From Trichomonas vaginalis G3 (Eukaryota > Parabasalia > Trichomonadida > Trichomonadidae), in assembly GCF_026262505.1 (NCBI RefSeq), contig NC_067206.1, positions 27,543,896-27,607,895 of the forward strand: a stretch of DNA of 64,000 nucleotides, written 5' to 3'. The translations under genes were made by a program, and so were the position numbers. A model generated the notes under the pieces. It saw nothing but the letters and a program-made list of their open reading frames with translations. It ran no database searches and had not been told where the DNA came from. Position 1 is the stretch's first letter; the number at the start of each line of letters is the position of its first letter. Positions 1 through 10,100 of the stretch are shown here, in pieces.

Positions 1-133
1 ATATATAGAAACTTCCACCGAACAAGTCTACAAATGTTAGACCATTCGGTAGTTTCTTAAGTTCTCTCAATAGAATATCTTTACATCTACTCTTATTTCC
101 AAAGAAGGGTAACGGTGGTTTTGTAAAATTCAT
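1..133 (-). CDS. N-terminal part of D12-class DNA adenine methyltransferase (Maverick gene, cut by window edge)
   Basis: The minus-strand frame starts at the ATG at 133 and runs off the window. It encodes MNFTKPPLPFFGNKS, then a DLFGGSFYI segment, nearly identical to the start of the full gene at 40461-41219. The FFGNKS and DLFGGS motifs are the S-adenosylmethionine-binding start of Dam/D12-type N6-adenine methyltransferases. A Maverick gene, not a host gene. Confidence 0.75.
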   Translation of the reverse strand, partial: MNFTKPPLPFFGNKSRCKDILLRELKKLPNGLTFVDLFGGSFYI

Positions 134-529
134 TTTATATTTAATAAAAATGTTTTTTCCCTGAAAAGTGACAGAAAAGTGACAAAACATGAAAACTACT
201 CGGTTAAGGTCTTGTCGGTTTTGTAAAATAACCGTCCTATCTTGTTTTAAAATGGAGAAAAGGCTTCTCAAAGTATACTTCTTGGAACGCCCGTAACTTT
301 GAGAAGCGACGATAGACCCTTACTTGTCCGGACATAGTTCTACTATTTTGAGTCCTCTACAAACAAGTCAACAGCAACGACTTTCAAAAATTTTTAGGGC
401 TAGAAGGCACGAAGTGCCTGGGAAGCCCCCAGACCCCAAAAAACCTCATTTTATACTTCATTGCATACTAAACATCTTCAGGGGCTAGAGGGGCGCAGCC
501 CTGGAAGCCCCAATACCTTTTTTTTTTTT
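1..529. mobile_element. Right end of a second Maverick/Polinton element (rest outside window)
   Basis: Bases 1-206 match 41087-41293 of the complete Maverick in this window almost base for base, including the start of the adenine methyltransferase gene and its leader. After about 207 the two differ: this copy lacks the long subterminal repeat array and has ~190 bp of unrelated sequence. It then shows two terminal-type hairpin blocks (396-429 and 481-511) and ends with ACCT and a run of 12 T (518-529), as the other element ends. Only the end is visible, so its state cannot be judged. Confidence 0.85.
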
Positions 530-579
530 ATAAAGATGTAAATAAGAATACCTTCGCCAATCTAATTAAAATTGTTGTA

Positions 580-1820
580 AACAGAAATTCATCAAAAGTG
601 ACACCTCAGAAAAGCTAAAATATTGAATTTTTGGAACTTTTGATAGAGCACGTTTTTAAATATTAATTAAAGTAAATGTATATTTTGTAAAGATTCTTTT
701 TAATAAAAAAAATAAAATTTTGAAGAAGAACACAAAATCTTCTGAAAAATAATATCACATAAACTCATATTATTTTCTAATATATAACTATTTTATATAA
801 AAATCAAATTCAATGATCTTAAAAGCGAAGGATAAACCTCAAAATTTACGAATATAATGAGTGGAAATATAATGCTTATCTATCATAAAACCATATGAAA
901 TATCAATTTTTGCTTTACGCCTAATTTTTGACGACAATTAGCAAAAAATGTTAAATGTTAACACTCAGTCCATTTGAATATGAAAAATAAAATTGACTTT
1001 GATTAAATGTTTTTATTTATCATGCAATTCTTCTTGCGACCAAAGATTTGAATAAAAGTTCAAAAAATAAGATAGCTGAAAAAATAATATACGGTAGTGT
1101 TTACTAATAGATGAATAGTATATAAATTCTATTAAAATGGATTTGATCCAAAAAAATATATAAAATTTGATCATAAATAAAATCGTTTTAAATTACTTCT
1201 TCATTTAAATTATAACAATTATTTTTGGTTTTATATTTTTTTGGATCAAATCCATTTTAATAGAATTTATATACTATTCATCTATTAGTAAACACTACCG
1301 TATATTATTTTTAAGCTATCTTATTTTTTGAACTTTTATTCAAATCTTTGGTCGCAAGAAGAATTGCATGATAAATAAAAACATTTAATCAAAGTCAATT
1401 TTATTTTTCATATTCAAATGGACTGAGTGTTAACATTTAACATTTTTTGCTAATTGTCGTCAAAAATTAGGCGTAAAGCAAAAATTGATATTTCATATGG
1501 TTTTATGATAGATAAGCATTATATTTCCACTCATTATATTCGTAAATTTTGAGGTTTATCCTTCGCTTTTAAGATCATTGAATTTGATTTTTATATAAAA
1601 TAGTTATATATTAGAAAATAATATGAGTTTATGTGATATTATTTTTCAGAAGATTTCATTCTATATGCCTATGAAAAGTACTCTCAAAACTAACTTTTTC
1701 CTAATTATAATTAAATCTAGAATATTGTATTATGCTTAGTATTATTTCATTTTTCTCATTCAATTTAGAATTTACAAATGTCAAAAAATTGAGAGCTGTC
1801 ACTTTTGATGAATTTCTGTT
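580..1820. mobile_element. Non-autonomous, TA-flanked inverted-repeat DNA transposon (mariner-like MITE)
   Basis: Perfect 24 bp terminal inverted repeats begin AACAGAAATTCA at 580-603 and end as the reverse complement at 1797-1820. Both sides are flanked by TA (578-579 and 1821-1822), as expected of Tc1/mariner-type insertion. The ~1.24 kb interior has no significant open frame and holds the large palindrome 735-1656. The family is inferred only from the TA flank and TIR; no transposase is present. It ends six bases before the first tandem unit begins. Confidence 0.65.
735..1656. repeat. Long near-perfect palindrome (two ~430 bp arms, ~63 bp spacer)
   Basis: Left arm 735-1165 and right arm 1229-1656 are reverse complements with only a few small differences, for example near the inner ends and around the AGCT(G/T)AAAAA tract. 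The spacer is AT-rich. No open frame crosses the arms. A transcript through this region would fold into a very long hairpin, and the DNA could extrude a cruciform. Confidence 0.9.
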
Positions 1821-1827
1821 TATTACA

Positions 1828-2602
1828 ATATTGATGTCTATTTAATATATGAAAAAAAATATCAAAATGAAAATGAGATGGGAAATTTAACTATGTTCAC
1901 AATCTGACATATAAATTTCATATAACCATCTATATTTATACCTGAGTGTTTCATATATTCATCAATATTCTGAATAAAATGTAAAATTTTTATGAAGACA
2001 AAGTTTGACCATAAGAAATCTTCCACCATGAAGCTTTAGTATGATTACATATCACATGAATATAAATTTATTTGACATTTCTACATAAACTGTGAAAATC
2101 AAAAGAGGAAACTATCAATTTTTGAATAGTTTACATTTCTAATGATAATAGTACCTAAACTGAGAGTGAGGGTAAATTATCAAACATGTGAGCCCGAATA
2201 AGCAGAACATGCAATATGTAGTTGCTTCTAGTTATGCTTAAATTTCTGTTTTGAAGCTAGAATTAAATTTCAAAATCTTAAATTTTGAAGTTAAATCCGA
2301 CGTTCAATATAAATTTATTTTATTAACTTCTTTTAATAATAAATATTAATTTTAATTTTATGTTGGATTTTTATCTTGAAACTGAGGCGAAAACGATAAA
2401 TCTCATTTTCATCTCAATTTTTCTGAGTCTCTTAAAAAGTGTTTATATTAATGTAGAGAATTGAAATTTATGGCATTTAAGTTAAAACACTTGATCTAAT
2501 AAATAGAAAAGCTTAGTAGCAATTACTTTTTTTTTTTAAATTTAATTTAATTTATTTTTTTTATTGGATTTTTAATTTGTAAAGTTTCATTTTCTCATTT
2601 GG
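1828..2602. other. Upstream region of ankyrin gene copy 1 (non-coding)
   Basis: About 775 bp of AT-rich sequence is conserved almost unchanged in all six units (also at 10995-11767, 42740-43512, 49526-50295, 56116-56888 and 62210-62981). It includes short inverted repeats such as AAACTAT...ATAGTTT and a poly-T/poly-A rich stretch close to the ATG. Small homopolymer-length differences separate the copies. No gene is seen. Confidence 0.7.
2595..2600 (+). promoter_or_regulatory. Host initiator element (TCATTT) of ankyrin gene copy 1
   Basis: TCATTT fits the trichomonad initiator TCAYWW, and its A lies 6 bases before the ATG at 2603, within the usual very short 5' leader. A second weaker TTCATTTT lies at 2586-2592. 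The same element precedes the other copies at 11760-11765, 43505-43510, 50288-50293, 56881-56886 and 62974-62979. Consensus and spacing are established for Trichomonas; use here is inferred. Confidence 0.7.
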
Positions 2603-5600
2603 ATGAGTCAAGCTCATATTCAAGATTATGAACATATTGCTTCTCATATCAGTGAATATATTGACGAAGGTAATTTCTTTGATGTATTTGAAATAGAAGA
2701 CATCAAAAAGATCATGAAAATTTCAAATTTTACAGCAAATGGCTTCATTGCTCTTCTTGAGCAGTCACATCCTACTATCAATGCAAATAAATTATATGCT
2801 TGTACTCGAAATGCTAATATTTATATTCAAAACTTTGAAGATGTTATTTCAACACTGAAATCAATCAAAAAGTACATGAAACTCAGAATACTTAATAGTA
2901 TTGTTGACTTTTTAGATTCCAAAGGAAAAGAAATATACGATTCTACAGAGAAAATCCAAAAACTTCAAACAGAGCTAAACGAAATTCCAAAACAAAAAAG
3001 TGACAACGAAATACAATCACTTCAATCTCAACTCAATCAAATCAATGAAGAAAGCAACAAATTAAAAGAAAAACTCAATGAAATGGAAAGTAACACCAAT
3101 CAAGCCGATGAAACAATTTTATCAAAAATTAAAGAGCTAAAGGAATCAGATGATTTCGAAAGTATCTACAATTTCCTTGATGAGCTTTCATCTCAAGGAA
3201 ATCGAAAAATGATTTCAAAAGCATGTGAAGAAGGACTTTGGAAGAAGACAACTACTGTACATTTTCGAGATGATGGTGATGAGTTTGATGAAAGGAATGT
3301 ACTTCATGTAGCAAGTAATAAAGGAAATCTCAAACTTGTCAAATCTCTCATTGAATGCGGCTGTGATAAAGGTACAAAGAGTTCACGTGGCTTGACTCCA
3401 CTCAATTATGCATCATGGCATGGTCATATTGAAATTGTTAAATATCTTATCTCTAATGGAGCTGATATAGAAGCAAAGGATATTGAAGGAGATACTTCAC
3501 TCATTTATGCATCAGGTAGTGATCATCTTGATGTTGTTAAATATTTAATCTCTATTGGTGCTAATAAAGAAGCAAAGAATGATAATGGATATACTCCACT
3601 CACTTATGCATCAGGTAGTGATCATCTTGAAGTTGTTAAATATTTAATCTCTATTGGTGCTAATAAAGAAGCAAAGGATAATGATGGATGTACTCCACTC
3701 ATTTATGCATCACAAAAGGGTCATCTTGAAGTTGTTAAATATCTTATCTCTGTTGGAGCTAACAAAGAAGCAAAGAATGATAATGGATCTACTCCACTCA
3801 TTAAAGCATCACAAAAGGGTCATCTTGAAGTTGTTAAATATCTTATCTCTATTGGAGCTAACAAAGAAGCAAAGAATAATAATGGATCTACTCCACTCAT
3901 TAAAGCATCACAAAAGGGTCATCTTGAAGTTGTTAAATATTTAATCTCTATTGGAGCTAACAAAGAAGCAAAAGACAAAAATGGAGATACTCCACTCACT
4001 TATGCATCAGGTAGTGATCATCTTGAAGTTGTTAAATATTTAATCGCTATTGGTGCTAATAAAGAAGCAAAGGATAATGATGGATGTACTCCACTCATTA
4101 AAGCATCACAAAAGGGTCATCTTGAAGTTGTTAAATATCTTATCTCTGTTGGAGCTGATAAAGATGCAAAGAATAATGATAGATATACTCCACTCATTTG
4201 TGCATCAAGAAATGGTCATCTTGAAGTTGTTCAATATCTTATCTCTAATGGAGCTAATAAAGAAGCAAAGGATAATGATGAATCTACTCCACTCATTAAA
4301 GCATCACAAAAGGGTCATCTTGAAGTTGTTCAATATTTAATCACTATTGATGCTAACAAAGAAGCAAAAGACAAAAATGGATGCACTCCACTCATTTCTG
4401 CATCAGCTAATGGTCATCTTGATGTTGTTAAATATCTTATCTCTAATGGAGCTGATAAAGAAGCAAAGGATAATTGGGGAAGGACTCCGCTCATTTATGC
4501 ATCAGGTAGTGATCATCTTGAAGTTGTTAAATATCTTATCTCTGTTGGTGCTGATAAAGAAGCAAAGGATAATGATGGATGTACTCCACTCGATTATGCA
4601 TCAAGTAATGGTCGTCTTGAAGTTGTTAAATATCTTATCTCTGTTGGAGCTAACAAAGAAGCAAAGAATAATAATGGATCTACTCCACTCATTAAAGCAT
4701 CACAAAAGGGTCATCTTGAAGTTGTTCAATATTTAATCACTATTGATGCTAACAAAGAAGCAAAAGACAAAAATGGAGATACTCCACTCACTTATGCATC
4801 AGGTAGTGATCATCTTGAAGTTGTTAAATATTTAATCTCTATTGGTGCTAATAAAGAAGCAAAGGATAATGATGGATGTACTCCACTCATTTATGCATCA
4901 GAACATGGTCGTCTTGAAGTTGTTAAATATCTTATCTCTATTGGAGCTAACAAAGAAGCAAAGAATAATAATGGATCTACTCCACTCATTAAAGCATCAC
5001 AAAAGGGTCATCTTGAAGTTGTTAAATATTTAATCTCTATTGGAGCTAACAAAGAAGCAAAGAATAATAATGGATCTACTCCACTCATTAAAGCATCACA
5101 AAAGGGTCATCTTGAAGTTGTTCAATATTTAATCACTATTGATGCTAACAAAGAAGCAAAGAATAATAATGGATCTACTCCACTCATTAAAGCATCACAA
5201 AAGGGTCATCTTGAAGTTGTTCAATATTTAATCACTATTGATGCTAACAAAGAAGCAAAAGACAAAAATGGATGCACTCCACTCATTTCTGCATCAAGAA
5301 ATGGTCATCTTGAAGTTGTTAAATATCTTATCTCTGTTGGTGCTGATAAAGAAGCAAAGAGTAATGATGGAAATACTCCACTCATTTTTGCATCAGCTAA
5401 TGGTCATCTTGAAGTTGTTCAATATCTTATCTCTATTGGAGCTAACAAAGAAGCAAAGAATAATAAGGGATCTACTCCACTCATTTTTGCATCAGCTACC
5501 GGTCATCTTGAAGTTGTTCAATATCTTATCTCTAATGGAGCTGATAAAGAAGCAAAGGATAATGATGGATGGACTCCACTCATTTCTGCATCAGCTAATG

Positions 5601-7012
5601 GTCATCTTGAAGTTGTTAAATATCTTATCTCTAATGGAGCTGATAAAGAAGCAAAGAGTAATGATGGATATACTCCACTCATTTGTGCATCAGCTAATGG
5701 TCATCTTGGAGTTGTTAAATATCTTATCTCTAATGGAGCTGATAAAGAAGCAAAGAGTAATGATGAATATACTCCACTCATTTGTGCATCAGCTAATGGT
5801 CATCTTGGAGTTGTTAAATATCTTATCTCTAATGGAGCTGATAAAGAAGCAAAGAGTAATGATGGATATACTCCACTCGTTTATGCATCAAGAAATGGTC
5901 ATCTTGAAGTTGTTCAATATCTTATCTCTAATGGAGCTGATAAAGAAGCAAAGAGTAATGATGGATATACTCCACTCGTTTATGCATCAAGAAATGGTCA
6001 TCTTGAAGTTGTTCAATATCTTATCTCTAATGGAGCTGATAAAGAAGCAAAGAGTAATGATGGATATACTCCACTCGTTTATGCATCAGCTACCGGTCAT
6101 CTTGAAGTTGTTCAATATCTTATCTCTAATGGAGCTGATAAAGAAGCAAAGAGCGAAAATGGATGGACTCCACTCATTTTTGCATCAGCTAATGGTCATC
6201 TTGAAGTTGTTAAATATCTTATCTCTAATGGAGCTGATAAAGAAGCAAAGGATAATAATGGATATACTCCACTCGTTTATGCATCAGAAGAAGGTCGTCT
6301 TGATGTTGTTAAATATTTAATCTCTATTGGTGCTAATAAAGAAGCAAAGAGTAATGATGGATGGACTCCACTCATTTGTGCATCAGCTAATGGTCATCTT
6401 GAAGTTGTTAAATATCTTATCTCTGTTGGAGCTAACAAAGAAGCAAAGAATAAATTTGGATGCACTCCACTCATTTTTGCATCAGGTAGTGATCATCTTG
6501 AAGTTGTTAAATATCTTATCTCTAATGGAGCTGATAAAGAAGCAAAGAGTAATGATGAATATACTCCACTCATTTTTGCATCAGCTAATGGTCATCTTGA
6601 AGTTGTTAAATATCTTATCTCTAATGGAGCTGATAAAGAAGCAAAGGATAATAATGGATATACTCCACTCATTTTTGCATCAGCTGCTGGTCATCTTGAA
6701 GTTGTTAAATATCTTATCTCTGTTGGAGCTGATAAAGAAGCAAAGAGTAATGATGAATATACTCCACTCATTTGTGCATCAGCTACCGGTCATCTTGAAG
6801 TTGTTCAATATCTTATCTCTAATGGAGCTGATAAAGAAGCAAAGAGCGAAAATGGATGGACTCCACTCATTTTTGCATCAGCTAATGGTCATCTTGAAGT
6901 TGTTCAATATCTTATCTCTGTTGGAGCTGATAAAGAAGCAAAGAATAAAGATGGAAAAACGGCATTAGATCTTGCAAAAGACAATGTAAAAAATTATCTA
7001 AAATCTTTATGA
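2603..7012 (+). CDS. Ankyrin-repeat protein, array copy 1 (~37 repeats, 1469 aa)
   Basis: Residues 1-112 form a predicted all-helical N-terminal domain that I do not recognise. Residues ~113-180 are a charged coiled coil (for example LQTELNEIPK and KLKEKLNEMES). From ~231 to the end there are about 37 ankyrin repeats of exactly 33 residues with the core TPLI.AS..GHLEVV.YLIS.GA.KEAK. It ends in a half repeat, TALDLAKDNVKNYLKSL. No signal peptide or membrane segment is seen. Ankyrin arrays mediate protein-protein binding; the partner is unknown. The start is supported by the TCATTT initiator six bases upstream. DNA identity between repeats is high, implying recent expansion and homogenisation. 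It converges on the helicase gene, with 107 bp between stop codons. It is by far the longest copy in the array. Confidence 0.92.
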   Translation: MSQAHIQDYEHIASHISEYIDEGNFFDVFEIEDIKKIMKISNFTANGFIALLEQSHPTINANKLYACTRNANIYIQNFEDVISTLKSIKKYMKLRILNSIVDFLDSKGKEIYDSTEKIQKLQTELNEIPKQKSDNEIQSLQSQLNQINEESNKLKEKLNEMESNTNQADETILSKIKELKESDDFESIYNFLDELSSQGNRKMISKACEEGLWKKTTTVHFRDDGDEFDERNVLHVASNKGNLKLVKSLIECGCDKGTKSSRGLTPLNYASWHGHIEIVKYLISNGADIEAKDIEGDTSLIYASGSDHLDVVKYLISIGANKEAKNDNGYTPLTYASGSDHLEVVKYLISIGANKEAKDNDGCTPLIYASQKGHLEVVKYLISVGANKEAKNDNGSTPLIKASQKGHLEVVKYLISIGANKEAKNNNGSTPLIKASQKGHLEVVKYLISIGANKEAKDKNGDTPLTYASGSDHLEVVKYLIAIGANKEAKDNDGCTPLIKASQKGHLEVVKYLISVGADKDAKNNDRYTPLICASRNGHLEVVQYLISNGANKEAKDNDESTPLIKASQKGHLEVVQYLITIDANKEAKDKNGCTPLISASANGHLDVVKYLISNGADKEAKDNWGRTPLIYASGSDHLEVVKYLISVGADKEAKDNDGCTPLDYASSNGRLEVVKYLISVGANKEAKNNNGSTPLIKASQKGHLEVVQYLITIDANKEAKDKNGDTPLTYASGSDHLEVVKYLISIGANKEAKDNDGCTPLIYASEHGRLEVVKYLISIGANKEAKNNNGSTPLIKASQKGHLEVVKYLISIGANKEAKNNNGSTPLIKASQKGHLEVVQYLITIDANKEAKNNNGSTPLIKASQKGHLEVVQYLITIDANKEAKDKNGCTPLISASRNGHLEVVKYLISVGADKEAKSNDGNTPLIFASANGHLEVVQYLISIGANKEAKNNKGSTPLIFASATGHLEVVQYLISNGADKEAKDNDGWTPLISASANGHLEVVKYLISNGADKEAKSNDGYTPLICASANGHLGVVKYLISNGADKEAKSNDEYTPLICASANGHLGVVKYLISNGADKEAKSNDGYTPLVYASRNGHLEVVQYLISNGADKEAKSNDGYTPLVYASRNGHLEVVQYLISNGADKEAKSNDGYTPLVYASATGHLEVVQYLISNGADKEAKSENGWTPLIFASANGHLEVVKYLISNGADKEAKDNNGYTPLVYASEEGRLDVVKYLISIGANKEAKSNDGWTPLICASANGHLEVVKYLISVGANKEAKNKFGCTPLIFASGSDHLEVVKYLISNGADKEAKSNDEYTPLIFASANGHLEVVKYLISNGADKEAKDNNGYTPLIFASAAGHLEVVKYLISVGADKEAKSNDEYTPLICASATGHLEVVQYLISNGADKEAKSENGWTPLIFASANGHLEVVQYLISVGADKEAKNKDGKTALDLAKDNVKNYLKSL

Positions 7013-7119
7013 AGACTGTAGATTATAATAATTTAAGTTGTAATGGAGATAAATAAATAAAAAGATATCTTTTATTTGTAATATAACATAAATATATATA
7101 GATATATATAAATACAAAT
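7013..7119. terminator. Shared convergent 3' region with TAAA signals
   Basis: This 107 bp gap separates the ends of the ankyrin and helicase genes. On the plus strand ATAAATAAATAAAA follows the ankyrin stop by ~35 bases. On the minus strand the helicase stop TAA is itself part of TAAA. TAAA near or overlapping the stop is the known Trichomonas polyadenylation signal. The gap repeats in every unit. Confidence 0.6.
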
Positions 7120-10100
7120 TTATCTAATGTCGATGTTACCTCGACCACCACCACGGGAACGAGTTCTTGGTTGACGACGAACTTCTTCGTTTCGATGTGC
7201 TTCAAAGTTTTCGTTACGAACACCTTCGGGAATATCAAGATGAGGTTCATCTCGTTTAGGACGCTCGATTCTGATTTCGTGAACTGGCTGTTGAAGTTTC
7301 TTGTTCTTGTTATTCTTATTGTTGTTATTATTGTTACTTTGTTCTTCGGAAGATCTCGGTAGTTTGTACTCGGCGAACTTAGAATTTTGTTTTTGAGATT
7401 CTGGATGTTTTGGTTTTTCTTCTGTTTTATGTTCATCACCAACATACTCTGCAAAATTTGTTTTCTGTTTCTGTTTCTTATTCTTTTGGTTTTGATTTTG
7501 TTGTTTCTTTTGATTCTGTTTGTTTTTGTTTCCGGTTTTATCTTGATCTTTGTCTTTGTCCTTGTTTTGTTGTTCTTGTTGTTTTGGTTTGGATGTTTCA
7601 TTTTGTTGTGGTTGTTGTTCTGGATTGGAATCTGGTTTCTTAAGGAATATATCTCGTTTCTTTCGATTACGGTTGCGGTCGATTTGGACAAGATGAGAAT
7701 CGAATTCAAGATGTGATTCAACAAGTTTTCCACTTGCTGATTTCAAGTTGTTCATCTCTGATGAAATGATTGGATACATCTGGTCAATGCCAAGGTAACA
7801 ATCGGAAAGCATGTAAATCCATGCACTTCCTGGAATTCTTTCTTGGCATTGGATGGTGACAACATGTGTTTCCTTCTTAAGTTGAACACGGCGGTGACCA
7901 AACAACTTACCTGTGGATGGATCGCCAACAAGAATGAAAAGACTTTGGATACCTTTACGCGTGAAGTGTGGAGAAATGACTTGTGAACCAAGTGTTCCTG
8001 AGATGTGTTCCAATGTGATACGGACTGCCATGCCGTTGGTGGAAATCAAATGTGACATGTTCTTGAAAAGAACAACTCGATCTTTGATGAATTCGGTGCC
8101 TGGAAGAGGTGTGTCTTTGAACAAGATTTGAGGAAGCAAGTTGATGTTTTGTTGCTGAAGTTGTTTGAATAACTGAACATCAACTAATGCTTGGATAGAG
8201 TTCTGGTCGTGCCAGCAGCCTTGGACAAGCATCTGGGTGAGAATGCTTGCATTGATGACGGCGTTAAGTTCGCCTCGGATGGCGGCGATCTCCGAGAAAC
8301 ATCCGACAATTCGAAGAGCTTGGTCAAGAACCGATGCCAAATCGGTGATGAAATCGGGAATAGGCATCTCACGACGAGAAAAGTAGTACTGGCACATGAA
8401 GAATGCTTTGGTGTGAGGAGAATCAATGGGATCTTCGGTCTTGAAGCGTGGAGTCATGTCCATGACAACTTCGTCTTCTGAGTGACGAACTGGGACTTGT
8501 TTGAATTCCTGTGCCATGCAGATAAGACGAAGAAGAGAAACAACATTGGATGACTCATTCATGCGATCAATAAACAACTTAACGTCGTCGGGAGAGACAT
8601 AGAAGATGGATGCAATGCGTCCTTCTGGTGTTGGATTGATGTGTCCTTCCAAGTTGACACTGATGCAGTGTTTGTCTGTCAACGCTTTGATGATGTTCGA
8701 TGAAACTTCTTCCAATGTGATGTTCTCGTAATAACCGGGATTCTTATCAAGACGGATTGCAAAGAATGAACGTTTAAGCCATGACATAAGTGACTTCTTA
8801 GATTTGATACGACCTGATGCAATCTCAGCATTGGCGTGTTCACTAGCGTGTTCGAATAAGTTAGATTCGACTGGAAGAGGAGAGTTGATGAATCGCTTCA
8901 AGAAATCTTTACGACCTTCCTCGCAAAGAATCATGACAATGCCTTCTGTGTCGAACTGAGGACGACCAGCACGACCCATCATCTGCTGCATTTCAGTGCT
9001 AGAGTATGGAACGTATTGGCATGTCTTAGCGTCGTGGAACTCAGTGCCTTTGATGACAACAAAATGTGCAGGAAGATTGACACCCCATGCCAATGTGGCT
9101 GTAGCAACTAACAACTTCATCTTACCTGATGCAAACAATTCTTCAACAATCTCGCAGTCACTGGAAACTAAACCTGCGTGATGCAAACCAATACCTAAAC
9201 TAAGACAATGTGACAATGTTTGGTCTTGAACTTTCTGGCTGGCCAATGCGGTCTCTGGTGTAGTGTAATAGAATGGTTCGCCTCTGTTCGTTGCGTATGA
9301 AATAAGGTCGAATGCTGTCAAACGAGTCTGACGACGTGATGGAACGAAAACAGTTAGGTTTTTGTCATTAGAGTACTCACGGATAGCATCTGAAAGTGGT
9401 TTGTTCATAGATGCCATTCGAGGACAGAAATGACGACCAGGGAATCCACGGATGAATGTCTTCAATGGAACAGCGCGCATTTGTGGAGGGAAGTTGTATG
9501 TACCACGACGAGAAACACCTAAGAACTCTGCAACATCAAGTGGATTAGATAAACATGTGCTCAAACCAATGAATCGGACTTTAGTTGGCATCGATTTCAT
9601 TCGGTCAACAACTGCTTCAATGATGTGGCCACGGTCTGTACCAAGTAAATGTGCTTCATCAATAACAACTAAACCAACTGTTTGGACAAAACGACGAACA
9701 ACAAATCCACGAGAAACGGCATCCCATTTCTCTGGTGTGGCAACAATAAGACTTGCTTTAGCAATAGCATTAGAATCTGGGGTGAATTCACCTGTCAATT
9801 CAATCAATTTATCGCCGAATTTCATGCGCCAGTCTTGAACACGTTCTGTGACAATAGCTTTAAGAGGAGCCAGGTAAACTGCTTTTTGTTCGGGATGTGT
9901 TGAGAAAAGGCGACAAATCGCAAGTTCGGCAATTGATGTCTTGCCTGCAGCTGTAGGAGCGCAAATCAGGAGACTTTCATCAGTGCGATATGTCTGGAAG
10001 AAAACTTGTGACTGGACTGGGTTAAAGAACTCAAAACCAAACAGTTTTCGATGTTCAATGTTTTCAATAGATGTAACTGGGAGTGGACGCAAATTAGGTG

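Noticed and set aside
3654-6968. Long plus-strand frames of 63-360 aa ([15 protein letters not shown] type) overlapping the ankyrin genes
   Set aside because: They are the +1 frame of the 99 bp repeats; the period divisible by three keeps the wrong frame open. No start signal.
7023-7733. Minus-strand K/N/I-rich 236-aa frame and plus-strand F/L-rich frames near 7387-7716 (and copies in other units)
   Set aside because: Shadows of the low-complexity helicase tail; the helicase frame carries the recognisable domains and motifs.
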